From the NCBI GenBank assembly GCA_051876105.1, contig JBJEHN010000072.1, forward strand, positions 6,369-70,368: a stretch of DNA of 64,000 nucleotides, written 5' to 3'. The translations under genes and the position numbers were made by a program. This document shows positions 24,248 to 40,364 of the stretch, one piece after another (within the stretch, counting starts at the first letter, position 1; every line of letters starts with the position of its first letter). The notes beneath the pieces were generated by a model that was not told the origin of the DNA, did no database searches, and was given only the letters and a program-made list of their open reading frames with translations. Source of the stretch: W2P13-069 sp051876105. GTDB taxonomy: Bacteria > Actinomycetota > Coriobacteriia > Coriobacteriales > QAMH01.

Positions 24248-25780
24248 CTACAGCCTGGGGAAGAGGGCGTCGCCCTTAACCACTGTGTTGCCGGCGGGCA
24301 GGCCGCCCCACTGGGCAGCCTCCGCGCCGTTGCGGACCTCGGTGGCCTTGCCCAGGCCAAGGCGCGCGTAGAGCTCGTCGCTGGTGGTGGGCATGAAGGG
24401 GCACAGCAGCAGGGCGCTGATGCGGCAGGCCTCCAGGGCGTTGTAGAGCACGGCGGCCAGCTGCGGCAGGGTCTCCTCGGCCTTGGCGAGGTTCCAGGGC
24501 GCGCTCTCCTCAACGTAGAGGTTGGCGCGGTGCACCAGCTCCATGATGGCTGCGGTCGCGCCGCCGAAGTCGACGTTGCGCAGGCAGGCGGCGTACTTGG
24601 GGTAGAGCTCGTCCGCGATCTCCTTGAGCGGGTTTTCCGCCAGCTCGGCGGGGCAGGCGGGCACCACGCCGTCAAAGTACTTGACCGTCATGTTGGAGAC
24701 GCGGCTGAACAGGTTGCCATAGCTGTTGGCGAGGTCGGCGTTGTAGACCTGGGTCATGCGGTCGAGACCGATGTTGCCGTCGGAGCCGAAGGTGACGTCG
24801 CTCATGAAGTAGTAGCGGTAGGCGTCGACGCCGTAGGTCTCCATGAGCTGGCGCGGGTAGAGCGCGTTGCCCTTGGACTTGGACATCTTGGAGCCGTCTG
24901 CAGCCATGAGGAAGCCGTGGGCGAAGACGTGCTTGGGCAGGGGCAGGCCGGCGGCCATGAGCATGGCGGGCCAGATCACGCAGTGGAAGCGGATGATGTC
25001 CTTGCCCACGAAGTGGAAGTCAGCCGGCCAGCGGCGCTGGAACTCGGCCTCGTCCTCAGAGCCGTAGCCCAAGGCGGTGAGGTAGTTGATGAGGGCGTCG
25101 ACCCACACGTAGGTGACGTGCTCGGAGTCGAAGGGCAGCGGCACGCCCCAGTCGAAGGTGGAGCGGCTGATGGAGAGGTCGTGCATGCCGCCCTTCACAA
25201 AGCTCATGACCTCGTTGCGGCGGATCTCCGGGCGGATGAACTCGGGGTTCTCCTCGTAGTAGGCGATGAGCTTGTCGCCGAACTCGCTCAGCTTGAAGAA
25301 CCAGTTCTCCTCCTTGATGGGCTGCACGGGGCGGCCGCAGTCGGGGCAGCAGCCGTCGACGAGGTCCTCTTCGGCGAAGAAGGTCTCGCAGGGGGTGCAG
25401 TAGAGGCCCTCGTAGGAGTCCTTGTACAGGTAGCCGTTGTCATAGAGGGTCTGCAGGAACTTCTGCACGCCGGTCATGTGGCGCTCTTCGGTGGTGCGGA
25501 TGAAGTCGTCATTGGTGATGTCGAGGTCGCGCCAGAGCTCCTGGAACTGCGGGAGCTGGCTGTCGCACCACTCCTGCGGGGTCATGCCGTGCTCGGCAGC
25601 GGACTGGGCGACCTTCTGGCCGTGCTCGTCGAGGCCGGTGAGGAAGTGCACGTCCTGGCCGTCGAGGCGGTTGAAGCGGGCGATGGTGTCTGCCGCAATG
25701 GTGGTGTAGGCGGTGCCGATGTGGGGCTCGCCGTTGACGTAGTAGATGGGGGTGGTGATGTAGAACGGTTGCTGGCTCAT
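24248..25780 (-). CDS. metG: Methionyl-tRNA synthetase
   Basis: 510 aa, the short form without the C-terminal dimerisation (EMAP-like) domain. Class I synthetase for tRNA-Met. Seen: HIGT at residues 20-23 in NGEPHIGTAY; a zinc knuckle with CTPC and CPDCG; EENWFFKLS; VWVDALINYLTALGYG; FHCVIWPAMLMAAGLPLP; and the KMSKS loop DGSKMSKSKGNAL. The ATG at 25780 has AGAGGG upstream. It stands alone between tatD and rpoC. Confidence 0.97.
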   Translation of the reverse strand: MSQQPFYITTPIYYVNGEPHIGTAYTTIAADTIARFNRLDGQDVHFLTGLDEHGQKVAQSAAEHGMTPQEWCDSQLPQFQELWRDLDITNDDFIRTTEERHMTGVQKFLQTLYDNGYLYKDSYEGLYCTPCETFFAEEDLVDGCCPDCGRPVQPIKEENWFFKLSEFGDKLIAYYEENPEFIRPEIRRNEVMSFVKGGMHDLSISRSTFDWGVPLPFDSEHVTYVWVDALINYLTALGYGSEDEAEFQRRWPADFHFVGKDIIRFHCVIWPAMLMAAGLPLPKHVFAHGFLMAADGSKMSKSKGNALYPRQLMETYGVDAYRYYFMSDVTFGSDGNIGLDRMTQVYNADLANSYGNLFSRVSNMTVKYFDGVVPACPAELAENPLKEIADELYPKYAACLRNVDFGGATAAIMELVHRANLYVEESAPWNLAKAEETLPQLAAVLYNALEACRISALLLCPFMPTTSDELYARLGLGKATEVRNGAEAAQWGGLPAGNTVVKGDALFPRL

Positions 25781-25823
25781 GATGCCCTCTCTTGTCGTAT
25801 GCGAATGATGCACGTAACCGAAC

Positions 25824-25829
25824 AGTATA
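25824..25829 (-). promoter_or_regulatory. Candidate -10 for metG
   Basis: TATACT on the minus strand, 44 bases ahead of the metG ATG. The upstream side is a GC tract with no -35. Confidence 0.45.
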
Positions 25830-25866
25830 CTCCCGCGCCCGCCCCTCCCCTCTCCAGGGCACACCG

Positions 25867-25896
25867 CAAAAGGGGCCGCCCTCGCAGGCGGCCCCT
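25867..25896 (-). terminator. Terminator of rpoBC
   Basis: A 10-bp stem (AGGGGCCGCC / GGCGGCCCCT) with a 6-base loop is followed by TTTT on the minus strand, 28 bases past the rpoC stop. Confidence 0.85.
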
Positions 25897-25923
25897 CGGG
25901 TTCAGCGCGTGTTCAGCTGGCGC

Positions 25924-30303
<4,380 letters not shown>

Positions 30304-30306
30304 GTC

Positions 30307-33804
<3,498 letters not shown>

Positions 33805-33871
33805 CTACTGTCCTCCTTCATATGTGAGCAGATTGGTTCCTACGAATGCACATTGCACCAATAGGACCTAG

Positions 33872-33900
33872 ACCATATTTATTTGACCCGCTCTCGTCAA
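33872..33900 (-). promoter_or_regulatory. Promoter of rpoBC
   Basis: TTGACG (33895-33900), a 17-base spacer and TATGGT (33872-33877) on the minus strand. Start near 33865, leader about 60 bases. Confidence 0.75.
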
Positions 33901-33904
33901 GGAA

Positions 33905-33935
33905 AACTTTGCCCAGCGGGCGTTTGGCTGGGCAA
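33905..33935 (-). terminator. Terminator upstream of rpoB (second)
   Basis: A 9-bp perfect stem (TTGCCCAGC / GCTGGGCAA, 33909-33935) with a 9-base loop, then AGTTTT on the minus strand. It ends just before the rpoB -35 box. Confidence 0.65.
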
Positions 33936-33952
33936 CCATCGGCAAACGGCAC

Positions 33953-33981
33953 AAAAAAATCGGAGATGCACATACACCTCC
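33953..33981 (-). terminator. Terminator upstream of rpoB (first)
   Basis: A 7-bp stem with one G-U pair (33962-33981), a 6-base loop and a run of seven Ts on the minus strand (33953-33959). With the next hairpin it insulates rpoBC from the coaX-yfcE operon. Confidence 0.75.
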
Positions 33982-34021
33982 AACTGTCAAGCACAGAGAT
34001 AAAGTTGTCTATCGCCAATCT

Positions 34022-34234
34022 CTCAAGACCGAAGGCGAGCAAGGCCGGGGAGGTCGCCTGAAGGGATATTCCCGGAGCAGAGTCCGCCTGGAGGCTTTTC
34101 GGGGCCGAGGACTGTCTGAGGGCCGAAGGCCCGAGTTCCGCAGGCGAAAAGCCGGAAGGCGGACTCGGGTGCGCAGGGCTATCCCTTCAGGCGACCTCCC
34201 CGGCCTTGCTCGCTCCCCGCAGGTTCGGTCTGAG
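34022..34234. repeat. Nested palindrome of about 200 bp
   Basis: The outer arms 34035-34068 and 34180-34213 are a perfect 34-base inverted repeat. The inner arms 34080-34101 and 34145-34166 match at 19 of 22. A small GGGCC-GAA-GGCCC hairpin sits at the top (34120-34132). Further out, CTCAAGACCGAA and TTCGGTCTGAG are again inverted, with a 10-base insertion on the right. The whole 441-base space 33805-34245 holds this, two terminators and the rpoB promoter, but no gene. Confidence 0.92.
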
Positions 34235-34245
34235 CAGGTTCACTA

Positions 34246-34701
34246 TCACAGCTCCCAGGCGCGCGTTGGCCCGACGACGCCGTCTGCGAGCTCCACGGTG
34301 AGGCACTGCCGGGCGCTGCCCTTGCGGGGCCTGCTGGCGCTGCCCGGGTTGATGATGCGGCACTCCCCCCTCACCTCGTCGCGCGGCACATGCGTGTGCC
34401 CGTGCACCACCAGCTTGTACTCGCCGCTGCGCGCCAGCGCCTCGGCGTCCTGCGGGTAGTGCGTGACCGCAAAGGGCACGCCGCCGACGATGCCGCACAC
34501 CGTCTTGCGCACGGAGCTGCCGTAGTCCTGCCAGTCGTTGTTGCCCAGGCAGCAGTAGGTGGGTGCGATGGCCTCCAGCTCCCAGAGCACGCTGGGGCGC
34601 CCCATGTCGCCTGCGCAGATGATGTAGTCCACCCCTGCGAAGACGCGGTAGATGTCCTCGGAGAGGTCCCCGTGCACGTCGCTGATGATCCCCACCCTCA
34701 C
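34246..34701 (-). CDS. YfcE/MJ0936-type metallophosphoesterase
   Basis: 151 aa. Small calcineurin-like phosphodiesterase. Seen: all metal motifs in order, ISDVHGD, CAGDMG, LGNND and VVHGHTH. Such enzymes cleave phosphodiesters in vitro; the natural substrate is unknown. The start is GTG at 34701 (GTG AGG GTG GGG), 10 bases after the aminopeptidase stop. It is the last gene of coaX-kinase-aminopeptidase-yfcE. Confidence 0.9.
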   Translation of the reverse strand: MRVGIISDVHGDLSEDIYRVFAGVDYIICAGDMGRPSVLWELEAIAPTYCCLGNNDWQDYGSSVRKTVCGIVGGVPFAVTHYPQDAEALARSGEYKLVVHGHTHVPRDEVRGECRIINPGSASRPRKGSARQCLTVELADGVVGPTRAWEL

Positions 34702-34710
34702 GGCGCGCCC

Positions 34711-35946
34711 CTAGAACGCCCAGTTGCCGTTGCGGAACACGGGCACCGCGGTGCCGTCTGCGCGCAGGCCGTCGATGTTGAGGTCGTGAGTGCCGATCAT
34801 GAAGTCGACGTGCGCGGCGCTCTCGTTGAGGCCGGCCTCCAGGAGCTGCTCGTCGCTGAGGTCGTAGCCGCCCTCGAGCACCTCCGGAAAGCCCTTCCCC
34901 AGCGCCAGGTGGCAGGAGGCGTTCTCGTCGTAGAGGGTCTCCAGGAAGAGCGTGCCCGTGTTGCGGATGGGGCTGTCAAAGGGCACCAGGGCCACCTCGC
35001 CCAGGTAGCAGGAACCCTCGTCGGTCTGGATGATGCCGGCCAGCACGTCCTTGCCCACGCGGGCGTCCCACTCCACGGCGCGCCCCTCCTCGAAGCGGAT
35101 CCAGAAGTCCTCCACGGGGCTGCCGTTGTAGATGAGCGGCAGGGCGCTGTGGACCACGCCGCTGGTGAGCAGGCGCTGCGGCGAGGTGAAGATCTCCTCC
35201 GTGGGGATGTTGGGGAAGAAGTAGGTGCCGTCCGCGCCCTCCTGGCCCCCGCCCTCCCAGTGGCTGCCCTCGATGAGGCCCACCGTGAGGTCCGTGCCGT
35301 TGGAGGCGGTGTAGTGGAGCTGGGTGAAGCCCTGGGCGTTGAGCCAGGCCTTGCGCGCGTCGAAGCTGGCGCGGTGCTCGTCCCAGGCGGCGAAGGGGTC
35401 CTCCGTCACGCGCGAGGTGTCGAGTATGGCCTCCCACAGGGCGGCCAGGGCCTCCTCCTCGCCCAGCTCCGGGAAGACCTGCCTGGCCCAGGCGGGGCTG
35501 GCGGCGCCGGCGATGCACCAGGCGCAGCGGCCGCGGTCGAGCGCGTCGTAGAACTCCTTGCACTGGCGGTGCCCCGCCACCACGCGCGCCATCACCTTGC
35601 GCTGGTCGACGCCCTTCATAATCTGGGGGTCGTCGCTCAGGATGGTGAGCACGGCGGCACCGTTGCGGGCCGCGCTGTTGTTGCGCAGGGCCGCCCACTC
35701 GGGCATGGTGTCGAAGACCTCCTGGGGCGCGTGGTCGTAGGTCAGGCGCTCCGTTGCCTGGTCGCCCCACTGCACGCTCACCAGCTTGGCGCCGTGCGCG
35801 TAGGCGGCGGCGACCACCTTGCGCGTGAAGGCCGCCACCTCCAGCGGCGAGCGGACGAGCAGCTCCTGGCCCTCCTTCAGGGCGCAGCCCTTCACCACCA
35901 GCAGCTCGGCATAGCGCTCCAGGCGCTCCTCCAGGGTGCTCGGCAT
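34711..35946 (-). CDS. M29-family (AmpS/PepS/aminopeptidase T) aminopeptidase
   Basis: 411 aa, the usual length. Metal-dependent cytosolic exopeptidase that removes N-terminal residues. Seen: an N-terminal domain starting ERLERYAELLVVKGCALKEGQ; TASNGTDLTVGL; NIPTEEIFTSP; the metal site with GEVALVPFDSPI, then CHLALGKGFPE, NESAAHVDFMIGT and DLNIDG. The ATG at 35946 has GGGGAGGAG upstream, which overlaps the stop of the kinase gene. The operon context does not fix a target. Confidence 0.9.
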   Translation of the reverse strand: MPSTLEERLERYAELLVVKGCALKEGQELLVRSPLEVAAFTRKVVAAAYAHGAKLVSVQWGDQATERLTYDHAPQEVFDTMPEWAALRNNSAARNGAAVLTILSDDPQIMKGVDQRKVMARVVAGHRQCKEFYDALDRGRCAWCIAGAASPAWARQVFPELGEEEALAALWEAILDTSRVTEDPFAAWDEHRASFDARKAWLNAQGFTQLHYTASNGTDLTVGLIEGSHWEGGGQEGADGTYFFPNIPTEEIFTSPQRLLTSGVVHSALPLIYNGSPVEDFWIRFEEGRAVEWDARVGKDVLAGIIQTDEGSCYLGEVALVPFDSPIRNTGTLFLETLYDENASCHLALGKGFPEVLEGGYDLSDEQLLEAGLNESAAHVDFMIGTHDLNIDGLRADGTAVPVFRNGNWAF

Positions 35947-35948
35947 GG

Positions 35949-36878
35949 CTACTCCTCCCCTTCCTCGGTCTCTGCGGCGCCGTCCTCGGGCGGCAGGCTG
36001 GGCAGCGCCACGATGAAGGCGGCGCCCGCGTTGGGCAGGTTGACGGCCTCGACCGTGCCGCTCATGGCGGTGGTGAGCGCCTTGACGATGGCCAGCCCCA
36101 GGCCGCTGTTGCCGCTGCCCTTGTGGCGCACGCGGCTCTGGTCTGCGCGGTAGAAGCGGTCGAAGAGGTGGCTGGGGTCCTCGTCGCCGAAGCCGGGGCC
36201 GTCGTCGACCACGGCGAACACGCTGTAGCCTTTGACGTAGCTGATCTCCACGCGCACGCGCTCCTTGGAGTAGCGGCTGGCGTTCTCGATGAGGTTCACC
36301 AGGATCTGGTTGATGGCGTCTGCGTTGCCGTTGACGTCGGGCGCCTCGCCGCTGACCTCCAGGCGGCAGCCGCGCTCCTCCAGCAGCTCGCCCATGAGCA
36401 GGGCACAGTTGTCGGCCACGGCGCGCAGGTTGAGGCGGGAGAGCTCCATGTCCTGGCCCTCGGCCTTCTGGAGCGTGAGCAGGTCGTTTGCCAGGCGGGT
36501 GAGGCGGTCGCACTCGTTGACGATCTGCGCGAGGAAGCGCCGCTGCAGCTCCTCCGGCACGCCGCCGTCGAGCAGGGTCTCAGCCGTGCCGCGGATGGCG
36601 GTCAGCGGGGTGCGGATCTCGTGGCTCACATCGCTCACGAACTGCGCCTGGCGCGCCTCCTCGGTGAGGAGCTCGTTGACGTTGTCGACGATGAAGTCCA
36701 TGACCTCGCGCGGCGGGTTCTCCTTCTTGAAGTACTCGAGGACGGCGGGCGGCAGCTCGCGGGCGTAGAACTCCTCCGCAGTGGCGCAGCACTCGTCGCC
36801 GCCGCAGGCGCAGCCGTTCTCGCAGGCGCCCGCGCGGCGCGCCGCCTGGTGCTTCTTGTCGCTGTTGATGCCGGCCAT
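35949..36878 (-). CDS. Soluble sensor histidine kinase with N-terminal Cys cluster
   Basis: 309 aa. HisKA domain with phospho-acceptor His 86 in SDVSHEIRTPLTA, then the HATPase domain with N-box NLIENASRYS, G1 VVDDGPGFGDEDP, and G2 GNSGLGLAIVKAL. No membrane helix is visible. The first 35 residues carry five cysteines (19, 23, 25, 30, 31; CENGCACGGDECC), suggesting metal or redox sensing; this is inference. It lies 12 bases after coaX and is transcribed away from a PhoB-type regulator at 37835, a likely partner. TAGGAGG precedes the ATG at 36878. Confidence 0.85.
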   Translation of the reverse strand: MAGINSDKKHQAARRAGACENGCACGGDECCATAEEFYARELPPAVLEYFKKENPPREVMDFIVDNVNELLTEEARQAQFVSDVSHEIRTPLTAIRGTAETLLDGGVPEELQRRFLAQIVNECDRLTRLANDLLTLQKAEGQDMELSRLNLRAVADNCALLMGELLEERGCRLEVSGEAPDVNGNADAINQILVNLIENASRYSKERVRVEISYVKGYSVFAVVDDGPGFGDEDPSHLFDRFYRADQSRVRHKGSGNSGLGLAIVKALTTAMSGTVEAVNLPNAGAAFIVALPSLPPEDGAAETEEGEE

Positions 36879-36890
36879 GGCTTCGACCTC

Positions 36891-37679
36891 CTAACTCGGG
36901 GCGCCGGCGCGGCGACCCCTGTTCTTCTCGTAGATGATGCGCAGGCCCTCGAGCGTGAGGTCCGGCTCGAAGGCGGTGATGGTGGTGGAGGCGCCCACGA
37001 GGTAGCGCCCCAGGCCGCCGCTGGCGATGACCGGTGCCTCGTAGCCCAGCTCCGCGAAGATGCGCTGCACCAGGCCGTCGATGCGCGCGACCTCGCCCAG
37101 CATGATGCCGCTGCGCATGGCGTCTGCCGTGTTGGTGCCGATGACGTGGGGCGGCACGGAGAGCCCCACCTGGGAGAGCAGCGCGCCATGCTTGAAGAGG
37201 CTGTCGGCGCCGCTGCGCAGGCCCGGGGCGATGATGCCGCCGCGGAAGGCGCCGGACTCGTCGACCACCTCGATGTTGGTGGCGGTGCCCAGGTCGACCA
37301 CGACCACCGGCGCCCCGTAGCGCGCCACGGCGGCCACCGCGTCTGCCACGCGGTCCGCCCCCACCTCGGAGGGGTTGTCATAGCGCATGGGCAGGCCGCT
37401 CTTGACACCGGGGCCCACCACGACCGGCTTGCGGCCGGTGATGCGCTCGGCCACCTGCGCCCAAGTGCTCGTGAGCGAGGGCACCACGCTGGCCACCACG
37501 ACGTCGCCGATGCACTCGAGGCTGCGCCCGCCCAGCATGAGCTGGGTGTAGAGGGTCTGGTGGAGCTCGTCGGGCGTGTCCGCCCCGCGGGTGGTGACAG
37601 CCCAGCGGGCAACCATCTCCGCGCCAAGGAAGAGGCCGGCGGTTGTCTGGGTGTTGCCGATGTCGACAGCGAGAAGCAT
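36891..37679 (-). CDS. coaX: Type III pantothenate kinase
   Basis: 262 aa. It phosphorylates pantothenate in the first step of coenzyme A synthesis and, unlike type I, is not inhibited by CoA. Seen: the ASKHA phosphate-1 loop LLAVDIGNTQT, NPSEVGADRVADAVAA, VVVDLGTATNIEVVD, the GGIIAPGLRSGADSL loop and ASGGLGRYL. The ATG at 37679 has AGGAGG upstream. First gene of a four-gene operon. Confidence 0.95.
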   Translation of the reverse strand: MLLAVDIGNTQTTAGLFLGAEMVARWAVTTRGADTPDELHQTLYTQLMLGGRSLECIGDVVVASVVPSLTSTWAQVAERITGRKPVVVGPGVKSGLPMRYDNPSEVGADRVADAVAAVARYGAPVVVVDLGTATNIEVVDESGAFRGGIIAPGLRSGADSLFKHGALLSQVGLSVPPHVIGTNTADAMRSGIMLGEVARIDGLVQRIFAELGYEAPVIASGGLGRYLVGASTTITAFEPDLTLEGLRIIYEKNRGRRAGAPS

Positions 37680-37834
37680 AGTGGTCCTCCTGTTGGAAGG
37701 TGCACTGCACGTGGATACCGATGGTACTGCAACATGGCAGCAGCACGGTAACAAAGCAGCATGCCGCAGCGGCCCGCATGACACAATGGTCTCACTCAGG
37801 AAACCCCCGGGCACAGCCCGCTAAGGAGGCAGCC

Positions 37835-38557
37835 ATGGAAGAACTCACCGAGCAGCGCATCCTCGTGGTCGATGATGAGGAAAGCATCACAGACATCGTC
37901 AGCTTCAATCTGCTGAAGGAGGGCTACAAGGTCGATGTCGCCCACAGCGGCGACAAGGCGGTTGCCATGGCCAAGGCCAGCGAGTACGACCTCGTGATCT
38001 TGGACGTCATGCTCCCCGGCATCGACGGCTACGAGGTCTGCCGCCGCATCCGCAGCGCCTCCAATGTCCCCGTCCTCTTCCTCTCCGCGCGCGACACAGA
38101 GCTCGACAAGGTCGTGGGCCTGGAGCTCGGCGGCGACGACTACCTCGCCAAGCCCTTCGGCATCCGCGAGCTGCTGGCCCGCGTGCACGCGCTCCTGCGC
38201 CGCGCTCCCCAGCAGGGCAACTCCATGGAAGAGGGCGTGCGCGTGCTCGACGTCAGCGGCGTGCACCTGGACGAGGCCGGCCACCGCGCCACCTACAACG
38301 GGACGGAAATCGAGCTCACCCCGCGCGAGTTCGAGCTGCTGGCCACGCTCATGGCCCATGCGGGCACCGTCCTCGGCCGCGAGCAGCTGCTCAAGGAGGC
38401 CTGGGACTGGCAGTACGTGGTGGAGACCAAGACGGTCGACACCCACATCAAGCGCCTGCGCGACAAGCTCTCCAGCGTCGGGCTGAGCCCCAGCGTCATC
38501 GAGACCGTCCGCGGCTACGGCTACCGCTTCGTCAAGAACTTCGTGAACCCCGCCTAG
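37835..38557 (+). CDS. OmpR/PhoB-family response regulator
   Basis: 240 aa. Receiver domain with ILVVDDEES and phospho-acceptor Asp 57 in VILDVMLPG, LSARD, and LAKPFG. A winged-helix DNA-binding domain follows from about residue 135, with LTPREFELLATLM, a TVDTHIKRLRDKL recognition helix, and GYGYRFVK. The ATG at 37835 has AAGGAGG upstream. It is divergent from the coaX-histidine kinase operon, the probable cognate kinase. The 155-base gap 37680-37834 must hold both promoters; none is clear. Confidence 0.93.
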   Translation: MEELTEQRILVVDDEESITDIVSFNLLKEGYKVDVAHSGDKAVAMAKASEYDLVILDVMLPGIDGYEVCRRIRSASNVPVLFLSARDTELDKVVGLELGGDDYLAKPFGIRELLARVHALLRRAPQQGNSMEEGVRVLDVSGVHLDEAGHRATYNGTEIELTPREFELLATLMAHAGTVLGREQLLKEAWDWQYVVETKTVDTHIKRLRDKLSSVGLSPSVIETVRGYGYRFVKNFVNPA

Positions 38558-38573
38558 GCCAAGCAACACACAC

Positions 38574-38620
38574 AAAAAAAAATGGGACAGTGGGGACGTA
38601 CCCCACTGTCCCATTTTTTT
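38574..38620. terminator. Repeat hairpin copy 2 (bidirectional terminator)
   Basis: A 20-bp perfect stem including seven A/T pairs at the base (38576-38595, 38601-38620) around an ACGTA loop. With A-runs on one side and T-runs on the other it can end transcription both ways, between the convergent regulator and htrA genes. Confidence 0.95.
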
Positions 38621-38633
38621 GGCCGGACGGAGC

Positions 38634-40169
38634 TTACTCCCAGAAGCCGCCGTTGCCGCTGTCGCCGCCCTGCATGCTCTCGAGGAAGTCCTCCAGGCTG
38701 TAGCCGTAGCCGCCGTAGCCGTAGCCTTGCTGGCCCTGGCTCTGGCTCTGGCTCTGGCTCTGGCTGCCGCCGCTGTTGCTGTCGAGCTGGCTGGAGAACT
38801 GCGTCTGGTCGAGCTCGCTGCCGGTGGTGAGGGTAGCGGTGGCGCTCATGGCCTTGCCGTCACGCGTGTACTCGAGGTCCACCTTGTCGCCGGCCTTGAG
38901 CGGAGCCATGGCGGCCTTGAGGTCGCTGTAGGAGTTGACGCTGGTGCTGCCCACCTTGGTGAGCTTGTCGCCCGCCTTCAAGCCCGCCTTGTCGGCCGCG
39001 GAGCCCTTGATGACGCCGGTGACGGTGAGGCCGTCGCTGCCGGTGCTGGCGTTGCCGGTGGTGACGCCCAGGAAGGCGGACTCCACGTTGCCGCCCTTCT
39101 CGATGATCTCCTCCACCAGGGACTGCGCGGTGCTCTGCGGGATCGCAAAGCCCAGGCCGGCGTTGCTCTCCGAGTACGAGGCGAGGTACTCGACGATGCC
39201 GATGAGCTTGCCGTCGGCGTCGACGAGCGCGCCGCCGGAGTTGCCTGGATTGATGGCGGCGTCGGTCTGGATGACGTCTGAGTTGTAGTAGGTGTTGTTG
39301 CCGTCCTGAACGGCGGCGTTGCGGCCCAGGGCAGAGACGATGCCCACGGTGCAGGTGCTCTCATAGCCTAGCGGCGAGCCGATGGCCATGCACCACTCGC
39401 CCACGGTGAGGCTGGCGGAGTCGCCCCACTCGGCAACGCTCAGGCCGCCCACGGGGATGGTGACCACCGCGAGGTCTGCCTCGGAGTCGTAGCCCACGGC
39501 GGTGCAGTCGTAGGTCTGGCCGTTGACGGTGACGGTGGCCTTGGAGCAGTCCTCAAGCACGTGGTAGTTGGTGACGATGTAGCTCTTGTCAGCGTCGCTG
39601 CGGATGATCACGCCGGAGCCCAGGCCGTTGGGGCTGGTGGAAGACGAGGAGCTGCCGCCGAAGTACTGGCTCCAGCTGCTGTTGGCGGAGTACACGTAGA
39701 TGGTGACCACGGAGTCGAGGCACTTGGCGCTCACGGCCTGCGCAAGCGTGGGGTCCTCTGCGTGCTCGACCGTGATGGTGCCGCTTGCGCCGCTGCCGCC
39801 GCGGAAGATGTTGCCCGCCGGCGTCAGCCCGAAGACGAGCCCCGCGGCCACCACCACGCACAGGGCGCCTGCCGCGCCGCCGCCGAAGGCCTTCCAGAAG
39901 CCGCCGCCCTTGGAGGCCTTGCCCTTCTCGGCACGCTGCTGCTCGCGGGCTTGGCGGCGCTCTTCCTTGTTGGCGGCGCGCTCCGCTGCCTCTGCTTCCT
40001 TGCGCAGGCGACGGGCCTCGGCCTCTGCGTCACGCGCGCGGCTGGCGTCCATGCCGGCCTGCGCAGCTGCGCTCTGGGCACGCCCGTAAGCAGCGTCTGC
40101 CGCTTCCTGGCGCTGGTCTTGGCTCATGCCCTCGGGCGGGACGGGCGCACCGTTGGGGTACTCGCTCAT
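38634..40169 (-). CDS. HtrA/DegP-like serine protease with PDZ domain
   Basis: 511 aa. Layout: a cytoplasmic N-part of about 90 residues, Ala/Glu/Arg-rich and coiled-coil-like; one membrane helix at about 95-115; a trypsin-like domain outside with the triad His 203 (VTNYHVLE), Asp 232 (SEADLAV) and Ser 311 (NPGNSGGAL); and a PDZ domain near 380-465. It ends in a low-complexity tail with Ser-Gln repeats and Gly-Tyr repeats. It degrades or refolds misfolded exported proteins. The ATG at 40169 follows AAAGGAG. Single gene with repeat hairpins on both sides. Confidence 0.95.
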   Translation of the reverse strand: MSEYPNGAPVPPEGMSQDQRQEAADAAYGRAQSAAAQAGMDASRARDAEAEARRLRKEAEAAERAANKEERRQAREQQRAEKGKASKGGGFWKAFGGGAAGALCVVVAAGLVFGLTPAGNIFRGGSGASGTITVEHAEDPTLAQAVSAKCLDSVVTIYVYSANSSWSQYFGGSSSSSTSPNGLGSGVIIRSDADKSYIVTNYHVLEDCSKATVTVNGQTYDCTAVGYDSEADLAVVTIPVGGLSVAEWGDSASLTVGEWCMAIGSPLGYESTCTVGIVSALGRNAAVQDGNNTYYNSDVIQTDAAINPGNSGGALVDADGKLIGIVEYLASYSESNAGLGFAIPQSTAQSLVEEIIEKGGNVESAFLGVTTGNASTGSDGLTVTGVIKGSAADKAGLKAGDKLTKVGSTSVNSYSDLKAAMAPLKAGDKVDLEYTRDGKAMSATATLTTGSELDQTQFSSQLDSNSGGSQSQSQSQSQGQQGYGYGGYGYSLEDFLESMQGGDSGNGGFWE

Positions 40170-40318
40170 GGTGGTCTCCTTTCACAACGTGAGACGCTGC
40201 TCACAGTGGTCTCTTTAGCCTGATAAGAGAGTACGCGGAAAACCTGAAAAGCCCCTGAATGGTCACCCTCCCGCAAGGTAGCGCTACGGAAACGAAACGA
40301 CAGCCGCGCACGCCAGCG

Positions 40319-40356
40319 AAAATGGGACAGTGGGGACGTACCCCACTGTCCCATTT
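40319..40356. terminator. Repeat hairpin copy 3
   Basis: A 16-bp perfect stem around ACGTA (40320-40335, 40341-40356). It lies 9 bases past the stop of the metal permease (minus strand), upstream of htrA, with a short T-tail. Confidence 0.9.
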
Positions 40357-40364
40357 CTGTGCTG

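Noticed and set aside
33985..33990. TTGACA as a -35 box for rpoB
   Set aside because: No -10 at proper spacing, and a terminator hairpin begins 4 bases downstream; TTGACG at 33895 is better.
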